Origin: CAZYAK01 sp964403335
GTDB taxonomy: Bacteria; Patescibacteriota; Gracilibacteria; Peribacterales; Peribacteraceae
Reading direction: 5' to 3'
NCBI GenBank assembly: GCA_964403335.1
Contig: CAYOFI010000012.1
Coordinates: 1 to 46,376, forward strand
Length of the DNA: 46,376 nucleotides
Shown here one piece after another: positions 7,164 through 15,410 of the stretch. Position 1 is the stretch's first letter. The number at the start of each line of letters is the position of its first letter. The notes under the pieces were generated by a model. It was not told the origin of the DNA, searched no databases, and saw only the letters and a list, made by a program, of their open reading frames with translations. The translations under genes and the position numbers were made by a program.

Positions 7164-8201
7164 CTACTCCGCGTTCCCCACGAGAACGCTTGCCGTCTCC
7201 CGTGCAACGTCGTCCCACGATCGCCGTGTTCCGATTTCCGTGTGCGGGGGCGGTGTGCGCATCGCCTGTGCGAAAGATTCCACCGTCGGTTCCACCAGCA
7301 CGGTTCCCGGCGGCGCGATTTCCGGGAACGATGCGCGGTTGCTCACAATCGCCGGACACCCGCATGCGTGCGCCTCAATCACTGGCAATCCGAATCCTTC
7401 ATACAAAGACGCGCTGACAAAGTACAAGGCTCCCGCGTACAACGACGGAAGATCGGCATCCGGCACATCGCGTAACAGACGCACTCCTTCGGTCTCTTGC
7501 AGGGACTTCGATTCCTTCCCGCCCGTCACCAGCACCAGCTCGCGTGTCGGATCATGAAGCGATGCGAACGCAGCGATCAGCATCTGTACATTCTTGTGCT
7601 GCTTGCTGTTGCCCACATAGAGGAAGTACGGTTTCGAGAGATGGCGACGTTTCAGTGTCGACGTTTTGACATCATCGGATGGCGCAGCAAAAGCCGGTGA
7701 CACGGCTTCGTGCACCACGACAATTTTTTTCGCGAGACTGTTTCCATATGTCTGCAACAATTCGGACTTGGTGAAATTGCTGACGCTGATGATCGACGTG
7801 GCTTTTGAGATCGCTCGCTTCATCAAGAGTCGATAGGCGAATTGTTTGATGAAGCCTGCATCATTTGGGAAGCGATGCAGAATCAAATCGTGCACCGTAA
7901 TGACGCTCGGCACGGGACAGAACCAGGGGACATTGAAATGCGGGACAAAGAGGAGATCGATGCGCGATTGTTTGATCAGTGATGGAAAACGCAGCTGCTC
8001 GGCCAGCGAGTAGTGGGGGAACGGCGCTTCGATGACCGACAGATGCGCGGTCCGTGGAATCCAGGATTCTGTTTTTGACCGCACGAAGAGCACGAACCGC
8101 ATGTCGTTCTTTTTGACCAGCGCCGTCGTCAATTCCCGCGTATACCGCCCAAGACCCGTGGGGGTCGCGGCAAACCGGCAATCGATACCAATGATAGACA
8201 T
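7164..8201 (-). CDS. GT4-family glycosyltransferase
   Basis: 345 residues from the ATG at 8201, chosen because IIGIDCRF is the normal first strand and a TATACT -10 lies 6 nt upstream; the frame extends further but only as open sequence. The GT-B fold is visible: a glycine-rich acceptor-side loop TPTGLGRYTREL, VITVHDLI, SVSNFTKSEL, then the nucleotide-sugar half with YFLYVGNSKQHKN and the EX7E motif EGFGLPVIEA. It probably transfers an activated sugar in cell-surface glycan synthesis; donor and acceptor cannot be told. It is the first gene of a pair with the dciA-like gene. Confidence 0.9.
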   Translation of the reverse strand: MSIIGIDCRFAATPTGLGRYTRELTTALVKKNDMRFVLFVRSKTESWIPRTAHLSVIEAPFPHYSLAEQLRFPSLIKQSRIDLLFVPHFNVPWFCPVPSVITVHDLILHRFPNDAGFIKQFAYRLLMKRAISKATSIISVSNFTKSELLQTYGNSLAKKIVVVHEAVSPAFAAPSDDVKTSTLKRRHLSKPYFLYVGNSKQHKNVQMLIAAFASLHDPTRELVLVTGGKESKSLQETEGVRLLRDVPDADLPSLYAGALYFVSASLYEGFGLPVIEAHACGCPAIVSNRASFPEIAPPGTVLVEPTVESFAQAMRTPPPHTEIGTRRSWDDVARETASVLVGNAE

Positions 8202-8207
8202 ATCCCC

Positions 8208-8213
8208 AGTATA
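8208..8213 (-). promoter_or_regulatory. -10 TATACT of the glycosyltransferase gene
   Basis: TATACT on the minus strand lies exactly 6 nt before the ATG at 8201. The same TATACT-N6-start arrangement precedes nadK and the RluA-type gene. Confidence 0.55.
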
Positions 8214-8214
8214 G

Positions 8215-8235
8215 AGACGCCTCATCGAGGCGTCT
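8215..8235. repeat. perfect 9-bp hairpin between divergent genes
   Basis: AGACGCCTC, a 3-nt loop ATC and GAGGCGTCT form a perfect stem. It lies in the 86-bp divergent region between the glycosyltransferase and prmC, directly upstream of the glycosyltransferase -10. It could be an operator or an extragenic palindrome. Confidence 0.6.
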
Positions 8236-8287
8236 GTACGAAGGGTGATATGTATTCGTCGTTCATTTCCGTGCATCATAGGCATCC

Positions 8288-9076
8288 ATGCGCATCCGCG
8301 ATGCCCTCTCCGGGTCTCTTCTTCCCTCCGCCGATGCGGAAGTCCTTCTCGCACGCTCATTGGGCGTCGATCGCACGTGGCTGTTGGCGCATCCGGATGA
8401 CACGCTCACGGATGATTCCTGGAGAAAATTTTCCGCGTGGATCGAGCGGCGCAGGAAATTCGAGCCCGTCGCGTACATCACCGGCGAACAGGAATTTTTC
8501 GGCCGGCCGTTTTTTGCGGACAAGCGCGTCTTGATTCCGCGTCCGTCGACGGAAGGACTCGTCGAAGTCGCTTTGGAATTTTTGAAAACAGGAAAAGAAT
8601 CGACCATCGAAGTCGATACGGACATCGTCGCCATCGCAAAGAGAACGCAAACAGAATGGGAAGTGCCGACCACCGTCATCGATATCGGCACGGGCAGCGG
8701 CGCCATCGCCGTCACGATCGCACTCGAACGTCCGGATCTGAACATCATCGCCACGGATGTCTCGCAAGATGCACTCGATGTCGCACAGAAGAATGCCGAG
8801 CGTCACGGTGTTCTTGAGCGCATCACCTTTCTCCAAGGCGATGGACCCGCGCCCATCGATGCCCTAGATCTTCAGGAGCCCTTCGTGATCGTCAGCAATC
8901 CGCCATACATTCCGGCGGGCCGGACATTGATGAGTGATGTGATCGACTTTGAGCCGCATGTCGCGCTGTTTGGAGGAGAGGATGGATCTGTACTCGTGCG
9001 TGCGATCATCAATGGGGCAAAAAACCATAGCTGGTGCCGCGGATACGTGATCGAGTGCGGGAAGGAACTGATGTAG
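8288..9076 (+). CDS. prmC: release factor glutamine methyltransferase (PrmC/HemK)
   Basis: 262 residues. The N-terminal helical domain (1-80) is followed by a Rossmann methyltransferase with the SAM motif DIGTGSGAIAV (132-142) and the glutamine-binding NPPY at 204-207. It methylates the GGQ glutamine of RF1/RF2. Between the domains about 25 extra residues (100-127) look like a lineage-specific insert. The C-terminus ends at YVIECGKELM, some 15-25 residues earlier than usual, so the last strands of the fold may be missing. It starts a plus-strand run with the 96-residue gene and purA. Confidence 0.9.
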   Translation: MRIRDALSGSLLPSADAEVLLARSLGVDRTWLLAHPDDTLTDDSWRKFSAWIERRRKFEPVAYITGEQEFFGRPFFADKRVLIPRPSTEGLVEVALEFLKTGKESTIEVDTDIVAIAKRTQTEWEVPTTVIDIGTGSGAIAVTIALERPDLNIIATDVSQDALDVAQKNAERHGVLERITFLQGDGPAPIDALDLQEPFVIVSNPPYIPAGRTLMSDVIDFEPHVALFGGEDGSVLVRAIINGAKNHSWCRGYVIECGKELM

Positions 9077-9085
9077 TATCCAAAC

Positions 9086-9376
9086 ATGCTTCGTGCACCC
9101 GACCACCAAATACATAATTCGCTCGAACGGGCGATGAAAGATCTCCCGTATCTGCTGCCGGAATCCACCGTTCGATACCATTTAGGAATATATGCGAGGG
9201 ATGCCGATATATGCCTGCGTTCAATCCACCGACCTGAAGAACGCGCGGTACTGATCAAGATTTTGAATGAAGTAATCAAATTTGAAGCCGAACAGGAGCT
9301 ACTGGTTACTGATGTACGCAGGAAAATTGAACAAGCCCTGCATCCGACGGATACGGCGGTCACAGACACGCAATAG
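9086..9376 (+). CDS. small hypothetical protein
   Basis: 96 residues, predicted mostly helical and charged, with no signal peptide or membrane segment. It fills the gap between prmC and purA, 9 nt after the prmC stop. TAGTAT lies 6 nt before the ATG, matching the start-proximal -10 pattern. I do not recognise a family. Its placement within a tight same-strand run favours a real gene. Confidence 0.6.
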   Translation: MLRAPDHQIHNSLERAMKDLPYLLPESTVRYHLGIYARDADICLRSIHRPEERAVLIKILNEVIKFEAEQELLVTDVRRKIEQALHPTDTAVTDTQ

Positions 9377-9397
9377 CAGTTCTGCTATGCTTCCGTC

Positions 9398-10645
9398 GTG
9401 CAAAAGCTCCTCCAAGACCTCGGTCCCGTCTGCGCCATCATCGGCGCGCAGTGGGGCGATGAGGGAAAAGGAAAGATGATCGATATTTTGGCCGAGCATT
9501 TTGACGTGGTCGCGCGCGCATGCGGCGGTGCGAATGCCGGGCATACGATCGTGGTGGGCGGCAAGAAAACCGTGTTCCGTTTGTTGCCCTCGGGCAGTTT
9601 GCATCCCGGCAAGGCCGTGTTTTTGGGTTCCGGCATGGTCATCCATTTGGCGACGCTGCTCGAAGAGATTGAATTCCTGGAGAAAGCCGGCGTGCCGATC
9701 GTGAACCGGCTGAAGATTTCGCCCGCAGCACATATCGTGTTTGAATTCCACAAAGCGATCGACGGCGTGCTGGAAGACCGTCGTGCGCAACAAAAAGGGA
9801 TAGGTATCGGTACGACCAAGCGCGGCATCGGCCCGACGTACATGGACAAAGCCGCGCGGTCGGGCCTGCGGATGGAAAAATTGCACGAGCCGGTCGCCGT
9901 CATCAGAAAAGAGCTGACAGAGCGGAAGGCGGATGTGCAGGCGATGTATGGCGTGGAGATCGATGTGGATGCCGAATGCGCGGCGTTCACCGCGGCGCAA
10001 ACGTTGCTCAAGCACTGCATCGTCGAAAACGGTCCGGCCGCGATGCATGAATACCTCATGAAGAAAAAACGGATTCTGATTGAGGGCGCGCAGGCGACAT
10101 TGTTGGACATCGACCACGGCACATACCCGTTCGTCACCTCCAGCTCGACCACGCTCGCGGGCGCACTCCAAGGATTGGGTTTGGCGCCGCGCGCGGTGAC
10201 ATCCTGCATAGGCGTCGCAAAGGCCTACTGCACGCGCGTGGGATCGGGAGATTTTTTGACGGAAGCGGACGAAGAGGCGAGCGAACGGCTGCGCAACAGG
10301 GGAGGGGAGTACGGCTCGGTGACGGGCCGGCCGCGGCGCTGCGGATGGCTGTATCTGCCGGATCTGAAGCAATCCGCCATGATCAACGGCTTCGATTGCT
10401 GGAACATCACCAAATTGGACGTCTTGGACCGCGAACACGAAATACCCGTGGGTGTGGGTCTGCACGGCGGACACGTGGCCTACGAAAAACTCCCGGGCTG
10501 GGACAGCTCCACGGTCGGCATCACGGATTTTAAAAAACTGCCCAAGCAGGCGCAGGAATTCATTCTGTTCATCCAAAAGGAAACAGGCCTGAACGTGCGA
10601 CTTTTGGGCACGGGGCAGGGGAGAGAGGAAATGATTGTACGGTGA
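9398..10645 (+). CDS. purA: adenylosuccinate synthetase
   Basis: 415 residues, near the usual ~430. It starts at GTG with VCAIIGAQWGDEGKGK; the P-loop GDEGKGK is at residues 20-26. The GGANAGHTIVV segment, GIGTTKRGIGPTYMDKAARSGLRM and the C-terminal region are typical of PurA. It makes adenylosuccinate from IMP, aspartate and GTP, the first committed step to AMP. No purB or other purine genes are adjacent. The next gene on the strand starts 67 nt after the stop. Confidence 0.96.
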   Translation: MQKLLQDLGPVCAIIGAQWGDEGKGKMIDILAEHFDVVARACGGANAGHTIVVGGKKTVFRLLPSGSLHPGKAVFLGSGMVIHLATLLEEIEFLEKAGVPIVNRLKISPAAHIVFEFHKAIDGVLEDRRAQQKGIGIGTTKRGIGPTYMDKAARSGLRMEKLHEPVAVIRKELTERKADVQAMYGVEIDVDAECAAFTAAQTLLKHCIVENGPAAMHEYLMKKKRILIEGAQATLLDIDHGTYPFVTSSSTTLAGALQGLGLAPRAVTSCIGVAKAYCTRVGSGDFLTEADEEASERLRNRGGEYGSVTGRPRRCGWLYLPDLKQSAMINGFDCWNITKLDVLDREHEIPVGVGLHGGHVAYEKLPGWDSSTVGITDFKKLPKQAQEFILFIQKETGLNVRLLGTGQGREEMIVR

Positions 10646-10712
10646 AGCCAAAGATTCACTTTCGCAGCAGCTGATAGTTGTTTCCGCGGAAGAAATGTCT
10701 TACGAATAGGTC

Positions 10713-11213
10713 ATGCTCCATGAGGGCTCATATCCGGCACCACTCTCTGTCGCTTCCATCGTCATTCCCCATTCAGGACCAGAGCACATGGACGGATTGA
10801 TGTATGCAGTCGAATCCTGTCAGATACGTCTCCATGAAATCTGCGATTGGGCATCGATTCCGCTTACACATACAACACAGATTCCTGAAACTTTCGATAC
10901 GGAGCAACATCTCCCCCAAGATATTCTTCTGCTTTTTGCGGTCGAAGTGGATAGAGCCTTGGAAAAATACACAGGACAACTCATAACAGAAGTGCGAAAA
11001 AAGGTGTTTGTATTGGGCGTATTTTTAGGAGAAGAAACACACCCGGACTGGCTGCATGACCAGATCTTGGAACCGAATGGAATTGCATTGCACGACAACG
11101 ATTGCGCGCTCCGTGTGTATGACATTCCAGCGCTGGGGAGATACGCCAACGCAGCCGAACGGGCACTCAGGAGTATCCTTGTCAAAACACTCGAACAGCG
11201 AAACAAAGATTAA
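10713..11213 (+). CDS. hypothetical protein
   Basis: 166 residues, with no signal peptide or clear membrane segment. It has a mixed alpha/beta character: strand-like segments (SVASIVIPHS, KVFVLGVFLG) alternate with amphipathic helices, and the C-terminal helix is basic. No family is recognised. Its last 4 nt overlap the end of the convergent nadK gene. It is probably the last gene of the prmC-purA run. Confidence 0.65.
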   Translation: MLHEGSYPAPLSVASIVIPHSGPEHMDGLMYAVESCQIRLHEICDWASIPLTHTTQIPETFDTEQHLPQDILLLFAVEVDRALEKYTGQLITEVRKKVFVLGVFLGEETHPDWLHDQILEPNGIALHDNDCALRVYDIPALGRYANAAERALRSILVKTLEQRNKD

Positions 11214-12097
11214 TCCTCCGGCCTCTCCCCCCACTTGAGTTTTGTCCGCAGCGTCCCGTAAAACGTTTCTTTGTTGCGGCGGAGGAATTGCACATAATCG
11301 TCGCACATCCACGCATGAATGCGATCGCCGCGGTGCAGCCGCACGAACGTTTGGCCGTCGAGTGTGAGACTTATTTCCGCATCGCCGAATTTGCCGGGCT
11401 TGCTCTGCACTTCCACCTCGATGCGATGATCCGCGGGAATGACGATGGGTTTTTGGCTGAAGCTGTGGGAATTGATGGGTGTCAAAATCGCCGCCTGAAT
11501 TTCCGGATGCACAATCGGTCCGCCTGCCGCCAACGTGTACGCAGTCGAGCCGGTCGGTGTGGAGATGATCAGTCCGTCGGCACGGAAGATCGTGAGATCT
11601 TCACCATTCACTTTTGTTTTTAAATCCACAAGACGTGCGATGGAACCTTGCGAGATGACTGCTTCGTTCAGCACAAATCCTTCGATCAATGATTTGCCGT
11701 CGCGCTTGGCGTGAATGCGCAGGAGCCGGCGTTTCTCAATCCACCCTTCACCCTTCAAGAACACGGGTAACAATTCTTCCGTCTCATCGATCGTCATCTC
11801 CGCCAAAAATCCGATGTTGCCGCGGTTGATGGTGAGGAGCGGCACGGTGCAATCTTGCATCTCGCGGATCGTGCGCAAAATCGTTCCGTCTCCACCCACG
11901 ACAATCAACAGATCAAGATCCTTCGCCGTCTTGAACGTCGGCAACTTTGCGGCTGCGGGAATACTGTCGATGCGTTTTTCATCCACACGCACGTCCACGT
12001 TTTCTTTCTTCAGCAAATCTAAAATCTTCCGGACGACTGCATCTTGCTGATCCAGATCGGATTTCACCGTGAGGCCGATGCGGGCAAAGGGGGTCAT
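11210..12097 (-). CDS. nadK: NAD kinase
   Basis: 295 residues from the ATG at 12097, which fits the family start and has TATACT 6 nt upstream. The GGDGT motif that binds ATP/NAD is at residues 68-72, followed by NRGNIGFLAE, VLNEAVISQ and ADGLIISTPTGSTAYTLAAGGP. It phosphorylates NAD to NADP in the cytoplasm. It lies downstream of a glycosyltransferase, separated by two strong hairpins, so it is probably transcribed from its own promoter. Confidence 0.95.
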   Translation of the reverse strand: MTPFARIGLTVKSDLDQQDAVVRKILDLLKKENVDVRVDEKRIDSIPAAAKLPTFKTAKDLDLLIVVGGDGTILRTIREMQDCTVPLLTINRGNIGFLAEMTIDETEELLPVFLKGEGWIEKRRLLRIHAKRDGKSLIEGFVLNEAVISQGSIARLVDLKTKVNGEDLTIFRADGLIISTPTGSTAYTLAAGGPIVHPEIQAAILTPINSHSFSQKPIVIPADHRIEVEVQSKPGKFGDAEISLTLDGQTFVRLHRGDRIHAWMCDDYVQFLRRNKETFYGTLRTKLKWGERPED

Positions 12098-12103
12098 GGG
12101 GGG

Positions 12104-12109
12104 AGTATA
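12104..12109 (-). promoter_or_regulatory. -10 TATACT of nadK
   Basis: Minus-strand TATACT ends 6 nt before the nadK start codon. No clear -35 hexamer is seen because the hairpin repeats occupy that region. Confidence 0.5.
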
Positions 12110-12129
12110 GCGCTTCCTCCATCCCCCGG

Positions 12130-12190
12130 CCCCTTCCTCCACGGGAGGAAGGGGAGTTTTTTGTGTTCCCCCTCTCCCGTGGAGAGGGGG
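12130..12190. repeat. two tandem GC-rich perfect hairpins
   Basis: An 11-bp stem with arms CCCCTTCCTCC (12130-12140) and GGAGGAAGGGG (12144-12154) is followed by a 10-bp stem CCCCCTCTCC (12168-12177) and GGAGAGGGGG (12181-12190). Each has a 3-nt loop. A T-run (12157-12162) follows the first on the plus strand. They lie directly after the stop of the minus-strand glycosyltransferase. The two stems are related in sequence, which suggests a duplicated extragenic palindrome. Confidence 0.75.
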
Positions 12191-13258
12191 TTAGGGGGAG
12201 AGGAGGGCGGCCAAAACCAAATCCGCCGTCCGTTTCCAATTAAACCTTCCCGCCGCCTCCGGACCCATTCGACACAATTCCGCACGCCGATCCTCACTTT
12301 CCAGCAATCGTCGCAACCCCGCCGCAATGGATTCAATGCTCAACGGATCCACAGTTTCCGCCGCCCCGCCCGTCACTTCCGGCAGGCTGCCAGTATCGCT
12401 GGTGAGCACCGGGATCCCGCGTTGCAACGCATCCAGAATCTGCATGCCGAAGCCTTCGTAGAGAGACGGCATCGCGAAAATCGTGCAGGTCGAGAGCAAT
12501 TGTTCATACGCCGCGTCATCGACGTAGCCGCGCCACTCGACGCCCTCGGTCGTCTGCGCGAGCCGGATGATCTCCGCATCGTCCCATCCGCGCGCGCCCA
12601 CCAGCAACAACTGATGTTGTGTGCGGATGGCGGGCGGCAAAGAAGCGAATGCCTTGATGAGCCGCAGCTGATTTTTGCGCGGACACAACGTCGCGACGCA
12701 CAGAATGGTTTTTCCGTCCGATTGATTCATCGGCGGATCACTCCGCATCGGACCGGCGTAGACAGGATGAATGCGCGCAGGATCAAGACGCGGGAATTTT
12801 TCGAGGAGATCGCGCTTGGTGGATTCACTCACCGTGAGGATCGATGCCGCATTGCGCACTGCGGGCCCGAGCGTCCAGTATTCGATGAATTGCGCTTTGC
12901 GGTCGTGCGGCTCGCCGCGGAATGCAATCAGGTCATGCACGACGGGAACGCACGGAGCCGCACGTCCGAGCATGGCGGGAAGGATGTAGCTGGTCGGACT
13001 CAGAAAAGTCGATCCTTCGGATGCGCGCACCGTTCGAGCGGCGGCGACATGCCATTGCAATCCGTGCCCCGGGATCATCACCACTTCGGCGGAGGATGCC
13101 CACGCAGGGGGCGCGGGAGTGTCGGTGAGTAACCGCAGCGGCAATGACCGCTTGATGAATTCTTCCACCAGCCCGCGCGTCCACTGCGCTTTGCCGGTTT
13201 TTTGCGGGCGGCAGGCTTCGCGGATGTCGATGATGAGGGGCAGGTTCGCCACAGACAA
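12191..13258 (-). CDS. GT4-family glycosyltransferase
   Basis: 355 residues from a TTG at 13258 (or 353 from the GTG at 13252). The GT-B organisation is visible: IIDIREACRPQKTGKAQW at the N-terminus, VPVVHDLIAFRGE, LTVSESTKRDLLEKFP, then KTILCVATLCPRKNQLRLIKAF and the donor-site segment PSLYEGFGMQILDAL. The second acid of the EX7E motif is Asp instead of Glu. It probably acts in surface polysaccharide or glycolipid synthesis. Its promoter region overlaps that of the divergent membrane-protein gene. It has only family-level similarity to the enzyme at 7.2-8.2 kb. Confidence 0.88.
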   Translation of the reverse strand: MSVANLPLIIDIREACRPQKTGKAQWTRGLVEEFIKRSLPLRLLTDTPAPPAWASSAEVVMIPGHGLQWHVAAARTVRASEGSTFLSPTSYILPAMLGRAAPCVPVVHDLIAFRGEPHDRKAQFIEYWTLGPAVRNAASILTVSESTKRDLLEKFPRLDPARIHPVYAGPMRSDPPMNQSDGKTILCVATLCPRKNQLRLIKAFASLPPAIRTQHQLLLVGARGWDDAEIIRLAQTTEGVEWRGYVDDAAYEQLLSTCTIFAMPSLYEGFGMQILDALQRGIPVLTSDTGSLPEVTGGAAETVDPLSIESIAAGLRRLLESEDRRAELCRMGPEAAGRFNWKRTADLVLAALLSP

Positions 13259-13272
13259 AGCCTACACTATGC

Positions 13273-13278
13273 TATGAT
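13273..13278 (+). promoter_or_regulatory. -10 TATGAT of the membrane-protein gene
   Basis: TATGAT (5 of 6) ends 9 nt before the ATG at 13288. On the opposite strand a weaker CATAGT lies 7 nt before the TTG of the divergent glycosyltransferase, so two promoters overlap within about 30 bp. Confidence 0.45.
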
Positions 13279-13287
13279 CCCTTGGTC

Positions 13288-13875
13288 ATGGCTTCCAAGA
13301 TCATGCGTACATTCGCGGCGCTGGAATTAGAAGAACGGTTGCTGAACGCCGGCGCATTCGTGGCGATCGTGAGCGTCTTTCTGCCCTGGATCAGCGGGGA
13401 TTGGCTGGGAGGGGACAGCGTGTCGTATTCCGGCTTCGGTTTTTACACGTCTTTCTTGGGTTTGGCGGTCTTGCTCCTGCATTCGTTCTTGCTGCTCCTG
13501 ACGCTTGTGCCGCTCCTCGGCGGCCCGATGATCCTCAAAAAGCGGTTCCGTGAGCCCGTACGCATGCTTCTATCCATGCAGGCGCTTGTGCTCGTGCTCG
13601 CCGCGCTCTCCGTCCTCATGCGCGTGTCGTTCGAATTCTCCCGCATGGAGATGCGTTTCGGCATCTACATCTGTCTGGCAGGATGTATCCTGACCTTCGT
13701 CGAAGCACTGCAACGCTACGCCATCCACCGCCGCACGGTCACCCAAGAGATGTTCCGTCATCCCGAAGACCGTAAAGCCCCTGATGTCCGTGACGAGTCC
13801 CTCATTCCTCCTCCGCCTCCGCCACCCCCGCCTCCTCCGGCACCCATGCCTGAAGAACACCGCCTCCGACCATGA
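13288..13875 (+). CDS. membrane protein with polyproline C-terminal tail
   Basis: 195 residues from the ATG at 13288; a TTG 6 nt earlier is less likely. Four hydrophobic segments are apparent (about residues 20-37, 48-78, 90-112 and 118-135). The cytoplasmic-looking tail holds 11 consecutive prolines near residues 175-185, a stretch that would stall ribosomes without EF-P. No family is recognised. The stop overlaps the next start (ATGA), and that product is also Pro-rich at its N-terminus, so the two are translationally coupled and may work together. Confidence 0.75.
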   Translation: MASKIMRTFAALELEERLLNAGAFVAIVSVFLPWISGDWLGGDSVSYSGFGFYTSFLGLAVLLLHSFLLLLTLVPLLGGPMILKKRFREPVRMLLSMQALVLVLAALSVLMRVSFEFSRMEMRFGIYICLAGCILTFVEALQRYAIHRRTVTQEMFRHPEDRKAPDVRDESLIPPPPPPPPPPPAPMPEEHRLRP

Positions 13876-14234
13876 CCACTGTTGACCCCGCTCCCACACC
13901 GGCCCCCGTTCCCGCTCCGACACCCGGTCCAGCCGATCAACCGTCGGCTGCCGCCTATCGTGATACGGACTTGGTGTATGTGGATCCCGATTCCAAAACC
14001 GTCATCGGTCCTTTGGAGTGGAGCAAGACCGGAAACCCGAAAGCCAAACCGTTCGTACAGCCGCCGGCGGACAAAGACGGCAAAGAACGCCGAAGCGGCC
14101 GCAAAAATTATCCGTGGGGCACGTACAAATCCATGAAGGGTGCATTTAAGTTAGAGGGCAAGAAAAAACATGAGGCGAATAAAACACTCGACGAGATCCT
14201 CGAAAAAGCGTTGAAGGAACCGTTTTGGGACTGA
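13872..14234 (+). CDS. hypothetical Pro/Ala-rich then basic protein
   Basis: 120 residues. The first ~28 are Pro/Ala/Thr-rich and look disordered. The remainder is Lys-rich with a short ordered core (YVDPDSKTVIGPLEWSK) and a C-terminal helix. No signal peptide or membrane segment is seen. It is coupled to the upstream membrane-protein gene through an ATGA overlap. Function is unknown. Confidence 0.65.
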   Translation: MTTVDPAPTPAPVPAPTPGPADQPSAAAYRDTDLVYVDPDSKTVIGPLEWSKTGNPKAKPFVQPPADKDGKERRSGRKNYPWGTYKSMKGAFKLEGKKKHEANKTLDEILEKALKEPFWD

Positions 14235-14241
14235 TCCAAAT

Positions 14242-14348
14242 AATTACACCGAAGAAACAAGAAACAGTGAAGAAACAAATCTCAATTATTAAATATTCAA
14301 ATTTAATTAATTGGAGGCTTTTTTGTCTCTTGTTTCTTCGGTGTAATT
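14242..14348. repeat. 107-bp element with 21-bp perfect terminal inverted repeats
   Basis: The 21-nt arms at 14242-14262 and 14328-14348 are exact reverse complements. The left arm is followed by further AGAAACA heptamers, and the 65-nt centre is AT-rich. It lies between convergent genes, so it may serve as a bidirectional terminator. A MITE-like origin is possible, but no target-site duplication is visible. Confidence 0.75.
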
Positions 14349-14355
14349 TGTGGCA

Positions 14356-15303
14356 TCACTTCTTCAATAATTCACAAACACGAGCAACTTCGTTTTTAGA
14401 TCCAATGATGAGCGGCGTGCGCTGATCAATCTCCGTGATCTGCTTATCCAGAATCGCTTGCACGCCATCCGATGCCGCACCGCCCGCTTGTTCAGCGAGA
14501 TACGCAAACGGTCCGCATTCGAAGACCAAACGCAATTTGCCCTGCGGATACTTGGATCCGCCCACGTTGCAGAACACACCCTGTCCTTTGCTGATCACGT
14601 GGTGCACATCGGCGGCCATGCAGCCGGAGTAGCGCAGCGTCATTTTGCCGTTGGTAAGCCACGAATCGAGCACAGCTTTGTATCCGGCATTATCCGCGAT
14701 GGCAGCCAAATTCCCGGGACTGTAGTTTTTGGCGTCATCCGCGATGCCGAGAAATTCGCGGAGCAATACGAACTCACCGACGTCATTCAAAATAAATTCA
14801 TGCACGCCGTTGCCAGCGGAATAGACGAGCAACGTGCGCGGTCCGTAGACGATATAGAGCGCGGCCTTGAGTTCGCGTGAGCATCTGCCGATCACGTTCG
14901 AGCCTTGATAAATACCGAAGATGGAACCAACGGCGAAGTTCACATCCACGAGCGACGATCCATCGAGAGGATCAAACACCACCGAGTACGGCGCGTCTTT
15001 ATCCAACTCGACGACGTTCTTTTCTTCTTCCGAGATATAACTGCACACCAATTTACTTTCACGCAGGTGCGCGGAAATGATTTCATCGCTCAGCACATCC
15101 AATTTGATCTGCTCTTCGCCAAAATGATTTTTGCTCCCGGCTAATCCCGCCTCCGTCGTGCGGATCGCGAATTGAATATATTTGGCGGCGCGCGCGACAT
15201 CCAAAATTAAATGCCGCAGATCATCGTGGACCTTGGACACGTGGTACAAGTGTGCGTTCAGGGACGCGCGTTCCGCGTGGGAGTGGAGAGGTTGGTGAGC
15301 CAT
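14356..15303 (-). CDS. fbp: fructose-1,6-bisphosphatase, class 1
   Basis: 315 residues from the ATG at 15303. The metal-binding and catalytic motif DPLDGSS is at residues 111-117, with SEEE near 91-94 and the AVGSIFGIYQG segment after it. Near the C-terminus, GGAASDGVQAILD and the IGSKNEVARV segment match the family. It converts fructose-1,6-bisphosphate to fructose-6-phosphate in gluconeogenesis and could supply substrate to GlmS, also encoded here. The upstream frame extension is open sequence only. Confidence 0.95.
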   Translation of the reverse strand: MAHQPLHSHAERASLNAHLYHVSKVHDDLRHLILDVARAAKYIQFAIRTTEAGLAGSKNHFGEEQIKLDVLSDEIISAHLRESKLVCSYISEEEKNVVELDKDAPYSVVFDPLDGSSLVDVNFAVGSIFGIYQGSNVIGRCSRELKAALYIVYGPRTLLVYSAGNGVHEFILNDVGEFVLLREFLGIADDAKNYSPGNLAAIADNAGYKAVLDSWLTNGKMTLRYSGCMAADVHHVISKGQGVFCNVGGSKYPQGKLRLVFECGPFAYLAEQAGGAASDGVQAILDKQITEIDQRTPLIIGSKNEVARVCELLKK

Positions 15304-15372
15304 GGAGAAACGATACCATAAGAGCAGGCATGACGCCGATCCACGCACCCCCGATTTACACGCAGCGGTTCA

Positions 15373-15401
15373 TTTACTAATTTATAAATTAGTAGTATAA
15401 T
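15373..15401 (+). promoter_or_regulatory. promoter with embedded 20-bp palindromic operator
   Basis: TTTACT (15373-15378), a 17-nt spacer and a perfect TATAAT (15396-15401) form a promoter 9 nt before the ATG at 15411. The perfect palindrome TACTAATTTATAAATTAGTA (15375-15394) overlaps the -35 and fills the spacer. A protein bound there would block RNA polymerase. Confidence 0.7.
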
Positions 15402-15410
15402 ATAAATACT

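Noticed and set aside
12130..12190. Terminator for the minus-strand glycosyltransferase or nadK
   Set aside because: The T-run follows the stem on the plus strand, where no gene ends; on the minus strand the expected T-run is missing, so the elements are listed as repeats.
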